Made by a program: the position numbers and the translations under genes. 64,000 nt of DNA from Toxorhynchites rutilus septentrionalis (taxonomy: Eukaryota; Arthropoda; Insecta; Diptera; Culicidae), in NCBI RefSeq assembly GCF_029784135.1, contig NC_073744.1, positions 103,643,266 through 103,707,265 on the forward strand, read 5' to 3'. Every line of letters begins with the position of its first letter. The first letter of the stretch is position 1. Shown here one piece after another: positions 1-12,059 of the stretch. A model generated the notes under the pieces. The model saw only the letters and a program-made list of their open reading frames with translations. It did not search any database and was not told the origin of the DNA.

Positions 1-1540
1 AGGATTTGATATCTTTTTCAGTTCTTGGAGCGGGCCAATTCTTTATTGCGTATATCTTGTCTGGATTCGGCTTAACACCATCTTCTTTGACGATATGTCC
101 AAAAAAGCTGACTTCTTTTTGCAAGAAAAATCTTTTGTCTAGTTGCACTTTTAGGTTAGCATTTTCTAAAGCATTGAATACTTTGTTCAGATTAACGTAA
201 TGTTCTTGCAGGCCCGTGCTGTAAACGATAATATCGTCCATATACACAAGGCAAACGGATCCGACAAGACCTTTGAGAACGGAGTTCATGAGCCTCTGAA
301 ATGTCGCTGGAGCGTTTTTTAGTCCAAACGGCATCCGCAAATATTCGTAATGCCCTTCGTCTGTGGAGAAGACTGTTTTTTGGATGTCTTTCTTATTCAT
401 ACCGATTTGATGAAAACCGGATGCGAGATCCAGTGTTGAAAAATATGTGCTTCGTCCTAATTTATCTAGGATGTCTGTGATATTTGGTATTGGAAATTTA
501 TCGTCCACAGTTTTGGCATTTAATTTCCTGTAATCCACTACAATTCTTCATTTTTGTAAGCCTGAGGCATTTTTCTTCTTTGGTACAACCCATATTGGAG
601 AGTTCCATGGGGAAATAGAAGGTCTAATTATGCCTTCTTTCAACATCTTTCGAATCTGATTGCTAACTTCCTCCCTATGGCAGTGAGGATAACGATAGCT
701 TTTCTGGTATACTGGTAATTCGTCTTTTGTGTGTATTGAATGTGTAACTTCTGAAGTGTTTGAAAGTGATTCGCCGTCGATGTAAAATACTGATTGGTGT
801 TCGTTTATGACCTTTATTAGTTGAGCTTTCTCTTCTGAATTCAAATGACCTAATCTTAATTGGTCAATTAGTTTCCTGTATCTGTTACTGATGGGTACGT
901 TATCATTTATGTGGTTTAAGTCTGTACTAGATTTCAATTGTTCGAAATTATTTGATTCTATTTCGAATGGGGAGTTTAAACTGAGCAGCTGTGATACTTT
1001 TGCTCTGTTTTCTATCGCTACAAAAGCTTTACTTTCATGTGCGTGATAGAGTCCAGCACATATGATTAAATTAGGTGAAATTTCGAAATCGCTTTCAATT
1101 AAGAAATCTCCATTCTTCGTAGAAACTGGGATTTCGATATTCAAGATCGTTTGTCTGGGAATTTCTTGTGAAATAATTTCTGGATATTTTCTGTACATTT
1201 TGTATGTTTTGTTTGCAACGTTCAGTGTATTGTTTCTAGTGTCAATGATTGCTCCTATCTCCTGTAGAGTTTCATATCCGATTAAGCCATCAAAGAATTT
1301 ATGAAACTCGAAAACGTGAAAAACAAATTTGGATTTGATGATATCAGGGAATGGGTTAAATTCAACATAGCTATCAATCAAATGTTTTCCAGAAATATTT
1401 GTGACCAATGTTGGAGACGGTAATTTTGAAGATTGTTTTACAAGTCTGGGGCTCAAATAATTTTTATTGGCTCCTGTGTCGACGAGTAATTTTAGGTCGA
1501 ATCCTTCTAGGGTTATCAATCTCAAGTACGGTATGAAGTT
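1..1540 (-). pseudogene. gypsy/errantivirus-like pol fragment: protease and reverse transcriptase
   Basis: Minus-strand pol of a Ty3/gypsy element. The open part (1525 to 548) carries an aspartic protease motif, DTGAN, near residue 17 and the start of RT. A TGA at 548-550 falls where the family normally has Trp, just before the VDYRKLN-type RT segment. Beyond it the same frame continues to base 1 with the catalytic YMDD box near base 240 (reverse), so the copy is broken by at least this stop. The window edge removes the rest of RT, RNase H and integrase. The pol frame overlaps the extended gag frame by -1 near 1522-1540, the usual arrangement in gypsy elements. Domain calls are from motifs. 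The errantivirus assignment comes from the LTR and PBS upstream. Confidence 0.85.
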
Positions 1541-2799
1541 GATGTTATCGGGTCTTCTTTGGTGCCCATATGAAAATTTAGATTATCTACTAAAGCGGAA
1601 TTTTCTACCGGAGTGTTTTGCGATGGTGGTTCTATGGTCAACTGTTCCGTTTTTTCGATAGTTTTATCGTAATTTATATTATGATCGTAATATTGATATG
1701 GCTGTGGATAGTAATATTAGTATGGATCGAATGATTCATCCACTGCGTTATGTAATTCTTCTACGTGAAATCTTGGTGGTCCAGTTTGTTGAAAAAAGTT
1801 ACGGTTATTCTGTTGCGGGTGTATAGGAGGATAATTTATTCCCTGGTTTCTTGAATTAGGTCGATTCATGTAGTCTACTTGTCTAGATCGGATTGATCGA
1901 TCTACTTCCATAGGTACTTGTTTTGGTTGTGGTACCGGGTATGATTTTGGAGCCCAAACGTTTCTATTTGGTATTGGTATTCTTGGTGTATTAAAGTTAT
2001 AGTTTCTTGGTTGGTGTGCGGGCATCATTCTAGAGGTTGATGGTTGAAATCTAGGATTTAAGTTCCCGTACTTAAGCGGAGGAACGAATATTGGGGATTT
2101 CAGTCCTATTTTTGATTGAAAATTTCTCTCTTCGATGCAAGTGTCAAATGCCGCTTTGATCGTGGATGGTCTTCTTGCCCTCACATTCCCGCCTATCGGT
2201 TCCTTCAATCCAGAAAGAAATACTTGTAGAGCATTTTCTTTGTGCGTATTTATCCTGTCAATTCGCACTTTTTCGTTATCTGTCGAAATGTTTGTATGGT
2301 TTATTAAGAGCGACAAAATATTTTGTACACGTCCGAAAAATTCCTCAACAGTGTTTACTTGCTGTAATTGAAATAATTCGCGCGTCAATGTTACGCTATC
2401 CCTTTTATCGTTATAATAAGCGATCAGGTTTTCTTTAATACTATCCCAATCTAGTGGAGTTCCATAGATTTCCAGGACTTGGTCTGCGTCGCCAATAACT
2501 TTTGCTCGAATTGATTGGAGCCACACACTATGAAAGGGTGTATTTTCCAATGCCGTTAAAAATGGAATCAGATTTTCGACTGAACGAATACAGCTATGGA
2601 GCTTTACAGGATTTCCGTCGAAATTCGGAAGCTCTCGAATAGCTTGCGGAGTTTGCATAGATTTTAAGATTGTTTCGGCCTGCTGAAACATTTGCGCTGT
2701 TTCTACGGCCCTTCTCTCTTCATCTTCGTTGCTCTGATTTTCTACGTTCGCAATATTTGGAAATCGGTTTTCCATTGCTGTTCTGAGAATAATCAACAC
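1522..2799 (-). pseudogene. gypsy/errantivirus-like gag
   Basis: Structural gag-like protein of the same minus-strand element. The open frame runs from 2799 to a TAA at 1717-1719 (360 aa). The same frame then continues without a stop to a TGA at 1522-1524, where it overlaps pol. The TAA is therefore probably a disabling mutation rather than the native gag end. The protein starts with a helical, Glu/Gln-rich stretch, has an ELPNFDGN-type segment typical of insect gypsy gag, and ends in a basic, Pro/Asn/Gln-rich tail without a zinc knuckle. It should have made virus-like particles. Family assignment is by resemblance and gene order. Confidence 0.75.
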
Positions 2800-3120
2800 T
2801 TTCCCTTTATAAAATTATTGAGACACTGAATGAAACTTTCGCTTGGTAAAATTATTGAAACAAAAACAATTTTCGTTTGGTAAAGTTATTCAAACACTTG
2901 TGGTTTAATATTTTGTTACTACTAGTTTTTTTAATTATTTGTTACTTACATTAAGAAAAGGATGTGTTCCATATCCGCTGGAATTCCTTTGGTCCGGTCG
3001 TCGTCATTTTGGCTGCTTCTGTATTCACCTCGCAAACACTAGTATTCGCTTAGTCTTAGAGAGTTAAACACGTAGCCTGAACACTTTTCAAATTCAACTG
3101 ATTTTCACCAAAACACGACG
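2800..3120 (-). other. Untranslated leader of the gypsy-like element
   Basis: AT-rich stretch between gag and the primer binding site, with no open frame. It has short internal repeats of the type GTAAA(A/G)TTATTGAA around 2806-2900. It is annotated as leader only from its position. Confidence 0.6.
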
Positions 3121-3137
3121 CCTGTTCGACTGCGCCA
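3121..3137 (-). other. Primer binding site of the gypsy-like element
   Basis: On the minus strand this reads TGGCGCAGTCGAACAGG, directly after the LTR end. TGGCGCAG-type sites complementary to a tRNA 3' end are characteristic of 17.6/297/ZAM-like insect elements. This fixes the LTR/leader junction. Confidence 0.75.
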
Positions 3138-3841
3138 ATTATATGTTTAGAGACGGGAACGATCTTTTTTAAAAAGAGAACAACTACACTTTTCGGAGGT
3201 TTAAACTAGACTGGCTTTATTTCTAAACTGTCCCTACAAGCTAAGCTAGATTCTGTTTTACATTTCTTATGCTACGAAACTACCCACACGTGTTCTTCTC
3301 TTCTTTCACTCATGTGTTGAGTGAGATGATCCTTATGCTGGCGCGCATGTTGAGTGTCCGGGGGTTCTATCGCTTCGTTGCTTATGTTGCTGTTCGGTTT
3401 ATTGCTTCGGTTGATTTACGATCCTGCGCTTATCAATGCGTTCCTTGTTCGTGACGAGGCAGCGTTTGCTGGCTCGGCTGTAGTTTATGTTCTGGTCGTA
3501 AACGGATTGCACTTAAGGCTGATTTAGACGATGCCAGTCAGCGCTCTAGTTGAAGTATCCAGTGAATAGAGAACAGACACTCTGTTTAAGTTAGAGGCCA
3601 ATTACTTGTTCGATACTGGTACAAGTAACTTGAACAGAGTGTCTGTTCTCTGTTCACTGGATACTTCAACTAGAGCGCTGACTGGCATCGTCTAAATCAG
3701 TCTTTATGGTGAATGGTTTTCAATTCATGGAATCGGCTCAATGGGAAGCTTATGGCGTTGATACCGCGTTGGCTGTTCTGATGGAGTTCGTGTGGTCTGT
3801 TTTGAGATCGGATGTATTACAGGGGCTAGGGTGGTACGTTG

Positions 3842-3847
<6 letters not shown>
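3138..3847 (-). repeat. 5' LTR of the gypsy-like element, interrupted by a foldback
   Basis: On the minus strand the LTR begins AGTTAACAAC and ends ATAAT immediately before the PBS. AGTTA starts are typical of gypsy/errantivirus LTRs. The 5' flank is a TATATA run, matching the known preference of this group for alternating purine-pyrimidine targets. The length is about 710 bp, of which roughly 187 bp is an inserted palindrome (3517-3703). The other LTR lies outside the window, so identity cannot be compared. Confidence 0.7.
3517..3703. repeat. Foldback/MITE-like palindrome inside the LTR
   Basis: Two inverted arms of about 77 bp (3517-3593 and 3627-3703) are nearly identical. The 33-bp centre contains a second short hairpin (TTACTTGT ... 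ACAAGTAA, 3602-3628). No coding capacity and no clear target duplication are visible. It most likely inserted into the LTR. Confidence 0.75.
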
Positions 3848-4250
<403 letters not shown>

Positions 4251-4909
4251 ATATAATATAAAACATATTTCATATTAGCGTCGCGAATTAAATCTTTCCG
4301 CTTTCAACTATATTTTCTAAGTGCGGTAGATTTGCATATCAATTTACTGAAATATTTACCCTGAACTCCAAAATATGAAATTAAAATTTTATTTGATTAT
4401 TAATTTTACAATCCAATTTAAAACCATCGTATCCTGATATGTTGCGTTTTTTAGGAAAGCGACAATACCGACATATTCCCATACCTCGCTTTACGGGCTA
4501 GATACGTTCCACGAAATTCGGCCGCAAAGCGAAAAGCCGTATGAGGAATTAATTATTCTAATACAAATTCATACAAATTCAGTCAGGTCAGTTCCAAATT
4601 TGTTAAATATGTAACATGGTTTATCATTCAAAATGCATTCTATCCTTTTGTTTTTATTTCATTTTAATCCAAAATTAAATTCATTTAAATCAAAAATACA
4701 TACATAACATAAACATAAACATACAATACATACAACATACATACATACATAAAAACCAACAATAATCTATGAACAAAAATGGAACAACTTCATGTTACAT
4801 GGAATATGTGTATGTATACATAATTAGGTATGTTGCTTAAGTTATTGTCTCGCAAATTTTTTTTTCACTTCTGTACAAAAGTGATTTTTGAACCAATCCT
4901 CAATATTTT
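4251..4909. other. AT-rich stretch, no gene seen
   Basis: No supported coding region. A short block around 4470-4550 (CATACCTCGCTTTACGG-like) resembles 8400-8500 in reverse and is probably a small repeat. Simple ATAC/CATA repeats occur at 4690-4755. The rest is unassigned. Confidence 0.6.
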
Positions 4910-5869
4910 GACGTAGAACTACGTCTTTCATTAAGGGTGCCAAATTAGAAAACAGGTCACGTTTTTATGAAATAAAGTTAACGTTAATAACTATTTTTGC
5001 CGCGAACGGATTTTGGCGATTCACATACTAAACGAATCGGAAATTCCGTAAGATTGCTGGGGTGTCCGGACATATGCTATACATTAGAATCCCCTGGTTT
5101 GTAAATGGTTAAAATTCATGAAAACTTGAGGCGTTTCCATTTTTCCATACATTTGTTCTGTCCATTTGTGTGCTTTCCCGAACAGACCTGTCAATAACGA
5201 GCAACTTATCAACGACCAACAGAGGGGAAATCGTAGGATTCAAAGTCCCCATGAATGAGGATATGGCTAACGCCATATGAGCCTTGATAAAATATATATA
5301 TTTTGGAAAAAAAAGTCCCCATGAACAAAGGAAAAGTAGAAGAATGAAGGGGAATACTTGCCTAGAGTATAAACAGTGGATCTCGCTGAGGCAAACTTTC
5401 ATTCGGCATCGGACTGTTGAGCAATCCAGTTCACTTTGCTTTCGCTGCGCTTCGATCTAAGATTGGACCCCACCAGTGGTAATCCAACTTGGATATCGTC
5501 GTTTGGTAATATTAACCAGTAATATTAACAGAAGCGTTTCTTTTGAGAATAGCGCAAAATGATTAGAAGTATTTATATTCCTAGTAGATTCAAGCCACCA
5601 ATGTATGGCTCTGTATGCATGCTATGGCGAACGCTTGTTTGGCGCTTGGTTTACGTTGTACGAACGATGCCTAGAGGTGCGATTCCTTTAAGGAAATACT
5701 AAACAACATGTAGCATAATATTCGATACTTGCAAGTGTTGTCATTGTTGTTTCCATGCGGTGCCAAAAATATATTGATGTAGTTATGAGATGTGGAATAA
5801 TGGTGCTGGTGCAACATGTATATAATCGACTCTAGCCGAGTCTATGTCAATTGCGAAAAAGGCAAAAAA
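4910..5869 (+). mobile_element. Palindrome-ended element, copy 1 (E1 type)
   Basis: Starts with the palindrome GACGTAGAACTACGTC (4910-4925) preceded by TTTT. It is repeated in inverse orientation at about 44950-46593. The two copies agree from the palindrome through about 5510, then again from about 5530 to the GGCAAAAAAA end near 5869. The second copy has about 780 bp more between these blocks. No intact ORF is present. It belongs with the histone-carrying group by its shared palindromic end. Confidence 0.65.
5256..5311 (+). mobile_element. Short retrotransposed insertion with 14-bp direct repeats
   Basis: A 56-bp sequence ending in TTTTGGAAAA is flanked by direct repeats AAAGTCCCCATGAA at 5242-5255 and 5312-5325. 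The sister copy near 46250-46270 has the empty site. The A-rich tail and long target duplication fit a heavily 5'-truncated LINE- or SINE-type insertion. Confidence 0.65.
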
Positions 5870-6133
5870 ACAGGAAGTGGGTTATATCTATGGTATAACC
5901 GCAAGGGTGACGTAGGACTATCGTTGATTTAGAGATCATTTGTATGAAGTTGAATCTGAATTCATTCTGAATGAATGAATATTTGGAGAACTTCGAAAAC
6001 GAGAGCGTTACGTTGGAGGCACAAGGTTTTATGCATCCAATATTGGATACGGAAATATCCTACTGATGGGGAAGAATAATCTTCAGAAGCTATCCTGTTG
6101 ATTGCGATTGATTGAAAAACCACAAAACCAAAT

Positions 6134-6815
6134 GTATTTGGTCACAGTGTTACATGGATAGAAAACATTCAATTAAACTCTTTCACATGAATATATTTTG
6201 AAAATTCCCAAAGGAACTGGCAGATTATTTTCAGTAACGATTAGATATTTCCACATTTTCCTCGATACTTGGAATGCCAACTCGATAACCACCTGTTAAT
6301 AGCACTTGATTGAAACATATTTGGTCACAGTGTTACATGGATAGAAAACATTCAATTAAATTCTTTCACATGAATATATTTTGAAAATTCCCAAAGGAAC
6401 TGGCAGATTATTTTCAGTAACGATTAGATATTTCCACATTTTCCTCGATACTGGAAGCCCACCAGTGGTTAATGCCAACTCGATAACCACCTGTTAATAG
6501 CACTTGATTGAAACATATTTGGTCACAGTGTTACATGGATAGAAAACATTCAATTAAACTCTTTCACATGAATATATTTTGAAAATTCCCAGAGGAACTG
6601 GCAGATTATTTTCAGTAACGATTAGATATTTCCACATTTTCCTCGATACTGGAAGCCCACCAGTGGTTAATACCAACTCGATAACCACCTGTTAATAGCA
6701 CTTGATTGAAACATATTTGGTCACAGTATTACATGGATAGAAAACATTCAATTAAACTCTTTCACATGAATATATTTTGAAAATTCCCAAAGGAACTGGC
6801 AGATTATTTTCCAGC
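6134..6815. repeat. 198-bp tandem repeat, block 1
   Basis: Units starting at ATTTGGTCACAG recur at about 6134, 6319, 6517 and 6715 (spacings 185, 198, 198). Each contains the TGGATAGAAAACATT and AACTGGCAGATTATTTT segments. Neighbouring units are almost identical, suggesting recent local amplification inside the element. Confidence 0.85.
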
Positions 6816-7194
6816 AATGATTAGATCTTTCCGGAACTTTCTCGTTGCTGAATGGCATCCTAACGGAAAGAGTTCTGCGCGTGTATGTGTCGATCCTTCG
6901 CCAGCACGTTAGGCAACGATATTGTCTTGTCGATGTCCTCACGAAAAATGAATGTGTCTCACCACCAGAATATCGCTTAAGTATGCTTTTTGTGTGTGAT
7001 TGAATCGAGAGAAGGTGTGGTTTACGATGGCAATTTGGAAGGCAAACTAGAGGGGAATGAACTCTCTGAGCTCGGATCTTTCGGCGACTGAGCAATAATC
7101 GATTGCGGGCGCATACAATATTGGATACGGAAATATCCTACTGATGGGGAAGAATAATCTTCTGAAGCTATCCTGTTAATTGCGATTGATTGAA

Positions 7195-7530
7195 AAACCA
7201 CAAAACCAAATGTATTTGGTCACAGTGTTACATGGATAGAAAACATTCAATTAAACTCTTTCACATGAATATATTTTGAAAATTCCCAAAGGAACTGGCA
7301 GATTATTTTCAGTAACGATTAGATATTTCCACATTTTCCTCGATACTGGAAGCCCACCAGTGGTTAATGCCAACTCGATAACCACCTGTTAATAGCACTT
7401 GATTGAAACATATTTGGTCACAGTGTTACATGGATAGAAAACATTCAATTAAACTCTTTCACATGAATATATTTTGAAAATTCCCAAAGGAACTGGCAGA
7501 TTATTTTCCAGCAATGATTAGATCTTTCCG
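7195..7530. repeat. 198-bp tandem repeat, block 2
   Basis: Two more units of the same repeat (starts near 7212 and 7412), separated from block 1 by about 380 bp derived from the H3-5' type segment. Confidence 0.8.
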
Positions 7531-7639
7531 AAACTTTCTCGATGCTGAATGGCATCCTAACGGAAAGAGTTCTGCGCGTGTATGTGTCGATCCCTCGCCG
7601 TCCAGCTCGTCCAGCAACGATGTTGTCCAGTCGGTGTCC

Positions 7640-8000
7640 ACACAAAGAATGATCGTTACTGCAGCGGAGCGGGGATTTTTAAGCTGACTGGCTGGCTCGA
7701 GAATTACGCATGTGTGATACTGCGACTAATGTTTCGTTCATTTTTTTTCTTTTTCCTTTCTAATCGTGCTTCATTCTATTTCGCTGCTGCTCTGGTTGCC
7801 CGTTTTGGTCGGTACGATTTGAGGAGCACAAAATGGACCAATCAAAAATGGGCACATAGGGCATTTGGACAATGCTTGATATTTAACAATTATTCAATTA
7901 TTTATCTCAAGAAAAATGAAATGTTATTCGTTATGATAGATGCGTAGATATATTTCCTATCAATTGATGCAAAAACCTTCGCGATCTATTGAGAAATGCT
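7640..8000 (-). pseudogene. H2A promoter/5' region fragment
   Basis: This matches the upstream part of the H2A cassettes (compare 22320-22650): a CCAAT motif in the TTTTTGATTGGTCC segment, the TTAAAAATCCCCGCTCCGC segment, and the shared AT-rich far-upstream block. The H2A coding body is absent. The right side runs to the element end at 8101. Confidence 0.65.
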
Positions 8001-8101
8001 CGAGTTCTAAGCGTTCCAAATCTTGCATTTTTTCCTACTTGTTCAGTGCCTAGATTTCCATTTCACCCCCTATATCTTCCGGTTAGACGTAGTCCTACGT
8101 C

Positions 8102-8925
8102 AAAAAGCGTTCGAGGTAAATGTTCATTGCATTGACATGAAATAAATTGCGACTTACGATCAGCTAGTGTATTGTTTTGCGAGGGCAAGAATGAATCATC
8201 AATCAATTATCGTCAACGAATTCTACAATGAAAAAGCCATTTCAGAGATTATTCTACTAAGCAGTTGTTTCTAAAATTTCACAGCATTATAGAATAATAT
8301 CCGAAGGTATAAATAAGCGACTTATATAGAATAACAGCGTAGTTCTACGTCAACAATGCGGTCGTATCTTACACACAACCTCCTATAATTTTTTGCCGTT
8401 ATAACGAAACATTTTTGGCCGTAAATCGAAAACGCGTCTGAGGGCCGTTATAGCGAAATGCCGTATAAAGAGCGGCCGTATAGCGAGGTATGGGTGTATT
8501 ATTTTTGTTGTTTCATGGGGCTATCATTTGTTTCCATTCGTTAATTTGAGAACTATTTATCTTGCAGCACCATTCATCTATCACTCGTTCGTTTTCTTTC
8601 CTCTTATGCACCGCCTACCGTACACAGTTCGTTCTGAACCAGGTGTATGACACGATTATAGCTATCTCACTCTACCTACCGTCACCGCCTATCTCACTAT
8701 CCCTCTGCTGCAAAAGTTCATCATCGACATCACGATATGTCAGATGGTGGTAAATTCAGGGGTTAGACATCAATTGAATATAGGCTACCCAAAATCAAAA
8801 TCAATATGGCGTCATTTGTTTACTAACATATCATTTACGAGGATTGAAATCATTGAAATCACGGAGATAGTATGCTTTATTTTTAACTGCATGAGCGATT
8901 TTCATATTTCGGTTTCACATGGAGG
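8102..8925. other. Non-coding stretch, partly repetitive
   Basis: 8102-8230 matches 39665-39797 in reverse. A palindrome-like TAGTTCTACGTCAA occurs near 8341-8354. 8400-8500 has repeated GCCGTATA/GTTATA(A/G)CGAAA short motifs. 8620-8640 shares ACACAGTTCGTTCTGAAC with 13730-13795. No gene is supported. Confidence 0.5.
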
Positions 8926-9192
8926 TGTTCAAATTTAACATGGAATTTAAAGTTAGCCACTTGTTTGATATTGCATTTTTTAGACGATAATGTATTCAGA
9001 AATACTTTCCGTGCATGCTATAAGTATGGAACACCTTCAATCCAATGTACTGAAATTACACAAGCTTGAATATTATGAATTATTTTGAATTCTACTGTTT
9101 CCTCTGTCTATTGGTATCGCATTATATAAAAGCCCGAAGTGGATAAATAAAACTCTCTCTTATCATACAACTCTACATCTGTGTACATCATT
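8926..9192 (+). repeat. Possible solo LTR
   Basis: Contains a TATATAAAAG box (about 9124-9133), an AATAAA signal about 20 bp later, and then a TCTCTCTTATC segment, the layout of an LTR promoter and polyadenylation region. The ends could be TGTTCAAA...TACATCA, but no partner LTR, PBS or clear target duplication is seen. Confidence 0.3.
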
Positions 9193-9723
9193 TATTGGAA
9201 GAAGTCATTGATTTCGACAAGTTCGCCTCGCTCGCTCTCGGAGGATAGAGAAAATAAGTTTATCTAAGTCTTCAACACCACTATTCGACTATATAACCGG
9301 ACCGAGTTGTAAACAATAGTAATTGATAGAACCAAAATGTCAGTAAACCGCAGCAATATTGGGTACACTGGCAATACAAGGGATTTGACGTTTTAGTCAT
9401 ACCCCTGGGTAAATTGGTAATTCGCGATGACGTCGACGTCTAGTGGCGACCAAGACGGGTCTATGGTACTAGGTGAGGCCGTTTCGTCACTAAGTTGGTT
9501 AGGGGAGCGGTATATGAAAACAGTACGGAAGAAAGCAGAAGGGGAATTATTTGCTTGTAGCGTGAAAGAGACAGACTGATCACGAGCGAGCTTCGGCACT
9601 AGCGTATTGTGTTTTGTTTACAAACAAAACACAGTAGACTTCCAAGATGGCTGAAGAGTGGTTTTAGCAAGTTGGCCCACCAACTTGCAAAACAAAACAA
9701 AATCAATATAAGATATACTTCTA
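9193..9723. other. Non-coding stretch
   Basis: No supported gene. It contains an AACACAAAACAA-rich short inverted motif near 9610-9632 (GTTTTGTTTACAAACAAAAC). Confidence 0.4.
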
Positions 9724-10921
9724 CACTGTGAGGAAAATTTAGTAAATATGACGAATTTTTTGGTACATGTTACCAATTCTCTAGTCATTTTCTACCCTAC
9801 TAATCATTGGTACATGTTACAAAAAAAGAATGGTAGGCACATATGTCAAACAAACTACAAATTGTTGGTCCAACATTGGTGCAATAACAGTGAAAATTTT
9901 GCTTCATATTTGTTAGAAGTAATCATCAGGGATAATGACATTATTTTTTAATAATTATTTTTAATTTAAAAATGTAAATTCGATTGCGTTTAATTCTACA
10001 TACTTAGAATACATTATACTAATAACTTATTCTATAAACAACATCAATAATTCTCGTTGGAATCATTCTATAAACTGCGTACAAGAGGCAAATTTTAATC
10101 GCAGCCTCAACCACCTCAATTTGATGAGCATTTCCAAAACAAGTTCCCGTTCCTCTTCCTGCTGCATTGCTCTGATTTGCATTAGCTGATTAGCAGCTGA
10201 TTAGCAGAGTGACGGTAGAATTAGCACGTTTCATCCGTATTTTGTTCTCTCGTGTCCCTATGAAGAAAAGAAATACATATGTTGATGATATTAAATATGC
10301 AATAAATTATGTATGTTCACCTTAAGTTTTTTACGGTCGATGATGTGTTGAAGAAAGATTCCAATCTTAGCGACAAACTGGCCGTTACCTTCAATCCCAT
10401 AGCTTGGATGGTTTTTGGTAAACAAGTATTACGAGTCTGGGATCATGCCAGCTGTAAAGACAAGGAAAAAGGTCAATAGTGTTGTAATGTATAAAATATA
10501 ACTGATGTTTATCCTTGGCGGGAATATGAAAATAGTTTCCCAACCGAGCTGACTGATGTAATGATGTAAAAAAAAACGAAAAAAAATATGTAATGATGTA
10601 AAAAAAAAAAAGAAAACAAATTCTCGGGGGAGTTGAATGCATAATTGAATTCAATATAAACAAAGTGCTTACCTCCAAATCGCTTCGTCTCCTAAAGACA
10701 AAAGACAAAGTGCGCACATCACAGTTGTTAGGTATGACAATAAAAACAAACTTACTAATGGTATGAAGTAAAATATACGAATTCCTGGTAGGAACATTCA
10801 TTGCGTCTGACATATTTTTTACGCAATTTTAGTAATATTTACAAAAAATGTGTATATTTTACCAATGTTTTTGCTACTAAAGATTTGGTAGCTGCTTTTA
10901 CTAAACTATTTCTCCAGTGTA
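9724..10921 (+). mobile_element. TIR element, TA-flanked (long copy)
   Basis: The left end is CACTGTGAGGAAAATTTAG after TA. The right end near 10912-10921 reads CTCCAGTGTA. The interior is AT-rich with no transposase ORF. A second, shorter copy lies inverted at 10986-11606, and most of 9724-10150, 10395-10560 and 10860-10920 is repeated there in reverse. TA flanks and CACTG ends suggest a Tc1/mariner-type non-autonomous element. Family is uncertain. Confidence 0.6.
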
Positions 10922-10985
10922 GGCGCCTTGGTGGCGACTTCAAGTTAGAGCCATAATTTGGGTCCCAAAATCGTTAGTGTAATCT

Positions 10986-11606
10986 CTACACTGGAGAAAT
11001 AGTTTAGTAAAAGCAGCTACCAAATCTTTAGTAGCAAAAATCTTACATCATTTTCACCTCGGTCGGGAAACTATTTTCATATTCCCGCCAAGGATAAACA
11101 TCAGTTATATTCTATACATTACAACATTATTGACCTTTTTCCTTGTCTTTACAGCTGGCATGATCCCAGACTCGTAATAGAGAGAACTTGCTTTGGAAAT
11201 GCTCATCAAATTGAGGTGGTTGAAGCTGCGATTAAAATTTGCCTCTTGTACGCAGTTTATAGAATGATTCCAACGAGAATTATTGATGTTGTTTATAGAA
11301 TAAGTTATTAGTATAATGTATTCTAAGTATGTAGAATTAAACGCAATCGAATTTACATTTTTAAATTAAAAATAATTATTAAAAAATATTGTCATTATCC
11401 CTGATGATTACTTCTAACAAATATGAAGCAAAATTTTCACTGTTATTGCACCAATGTTGGACCAACAATTTGTAGTTTGTTTGACATATGTGCCTACCAT
11501 TCTTTTTTTGTAACATGTACCAATGATAAGTAGGGTAGAAAATTACTAGAGAATTGGTAACATGTACCAAAAAATTCGTCATATTTACTAAATTTTCCTC
11601 TCAGTG
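10986..11606 (-). mobile_element. TIR element, TA-flanked (short inverted copy)
   Basis: Begins TACACTGGAGAAATAG and ends CTCTCAGTG followed by TA. It is the inverse of the 9724-10921 copy but lacks the parts corresponding to about 10150-10395 and 10565-10860. The two copies are separated by a 64-bp spacer and form a large imperfect foldback. Confidence 0.6.
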
Positions 11607-11831
11607 TACCAGATTAGAAGACACGGAGCCGGTTTTCAAATTTTAAAATTTGAATGAAAATTTTCACATTATGTTATTTAATTATTAGAATCACGTATTT
11701 CTGACTTTCATTCAACCATATGATCATACAATTCCAACATTGTTGCTGATTTTTTTCTTTATAATATAAAATTGTCTTCATAAAAAATTTTCGTATGAGA
11801 CTTTTCCCCCACCTGCAAACAAAAATGTTTT
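11607..11831. other. AT-rich spacer
   Basis: No gene seen between the TIR element and the palindromic end at 11832. Confidence 0.5.
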
Positions 11832-12059
11832 GACGTAGGACTACGTCTTTCATTTCTATACCGGGGTGTAAAATCAAAGTTTCGAAAACGAAAGCGTTAC
11901 GCCGGAGACCGAGATTTTGAGTGTTAATAGCTCCTAAACAACTGAACAAAATGGTATGATAAACACTTCATTCGAAAGGTAAAATGTCTACGCGTTCTAT
12001 ACTTGTTACTTTCGGATCCAAAAACTTGTTTCAATAGTCTTAAATTTGCTTTCACAACA

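Larger units (their letters stand above)
5870..8101. mobile_element. Composite element with hairpin end and palindromic end
   Basis: The left end has the ACAGGAAGTGGGTTATATC hairpin block followed by GTGACGTAGGACTAT. The right end has GACGTAGTCCTACGTC (8086-8101) followed by AAAA. Inside are the sequence shared with 11.8-13.5 kb and 42 kb (5940-6140), 198-bp tandem units, H3-5'-type fragments (near 6880 and 7560) and an H2A promoter segment (7640-8000). This looks like a mosaic of two related elements rather than one original unit. Confidence 0.6.

Noticed and set aside
6134..6815. CRISPR-like array
   Set aside because: Whole 198-bp units repeat with no repeat/spacer alternation, in a eukaryotic genome.
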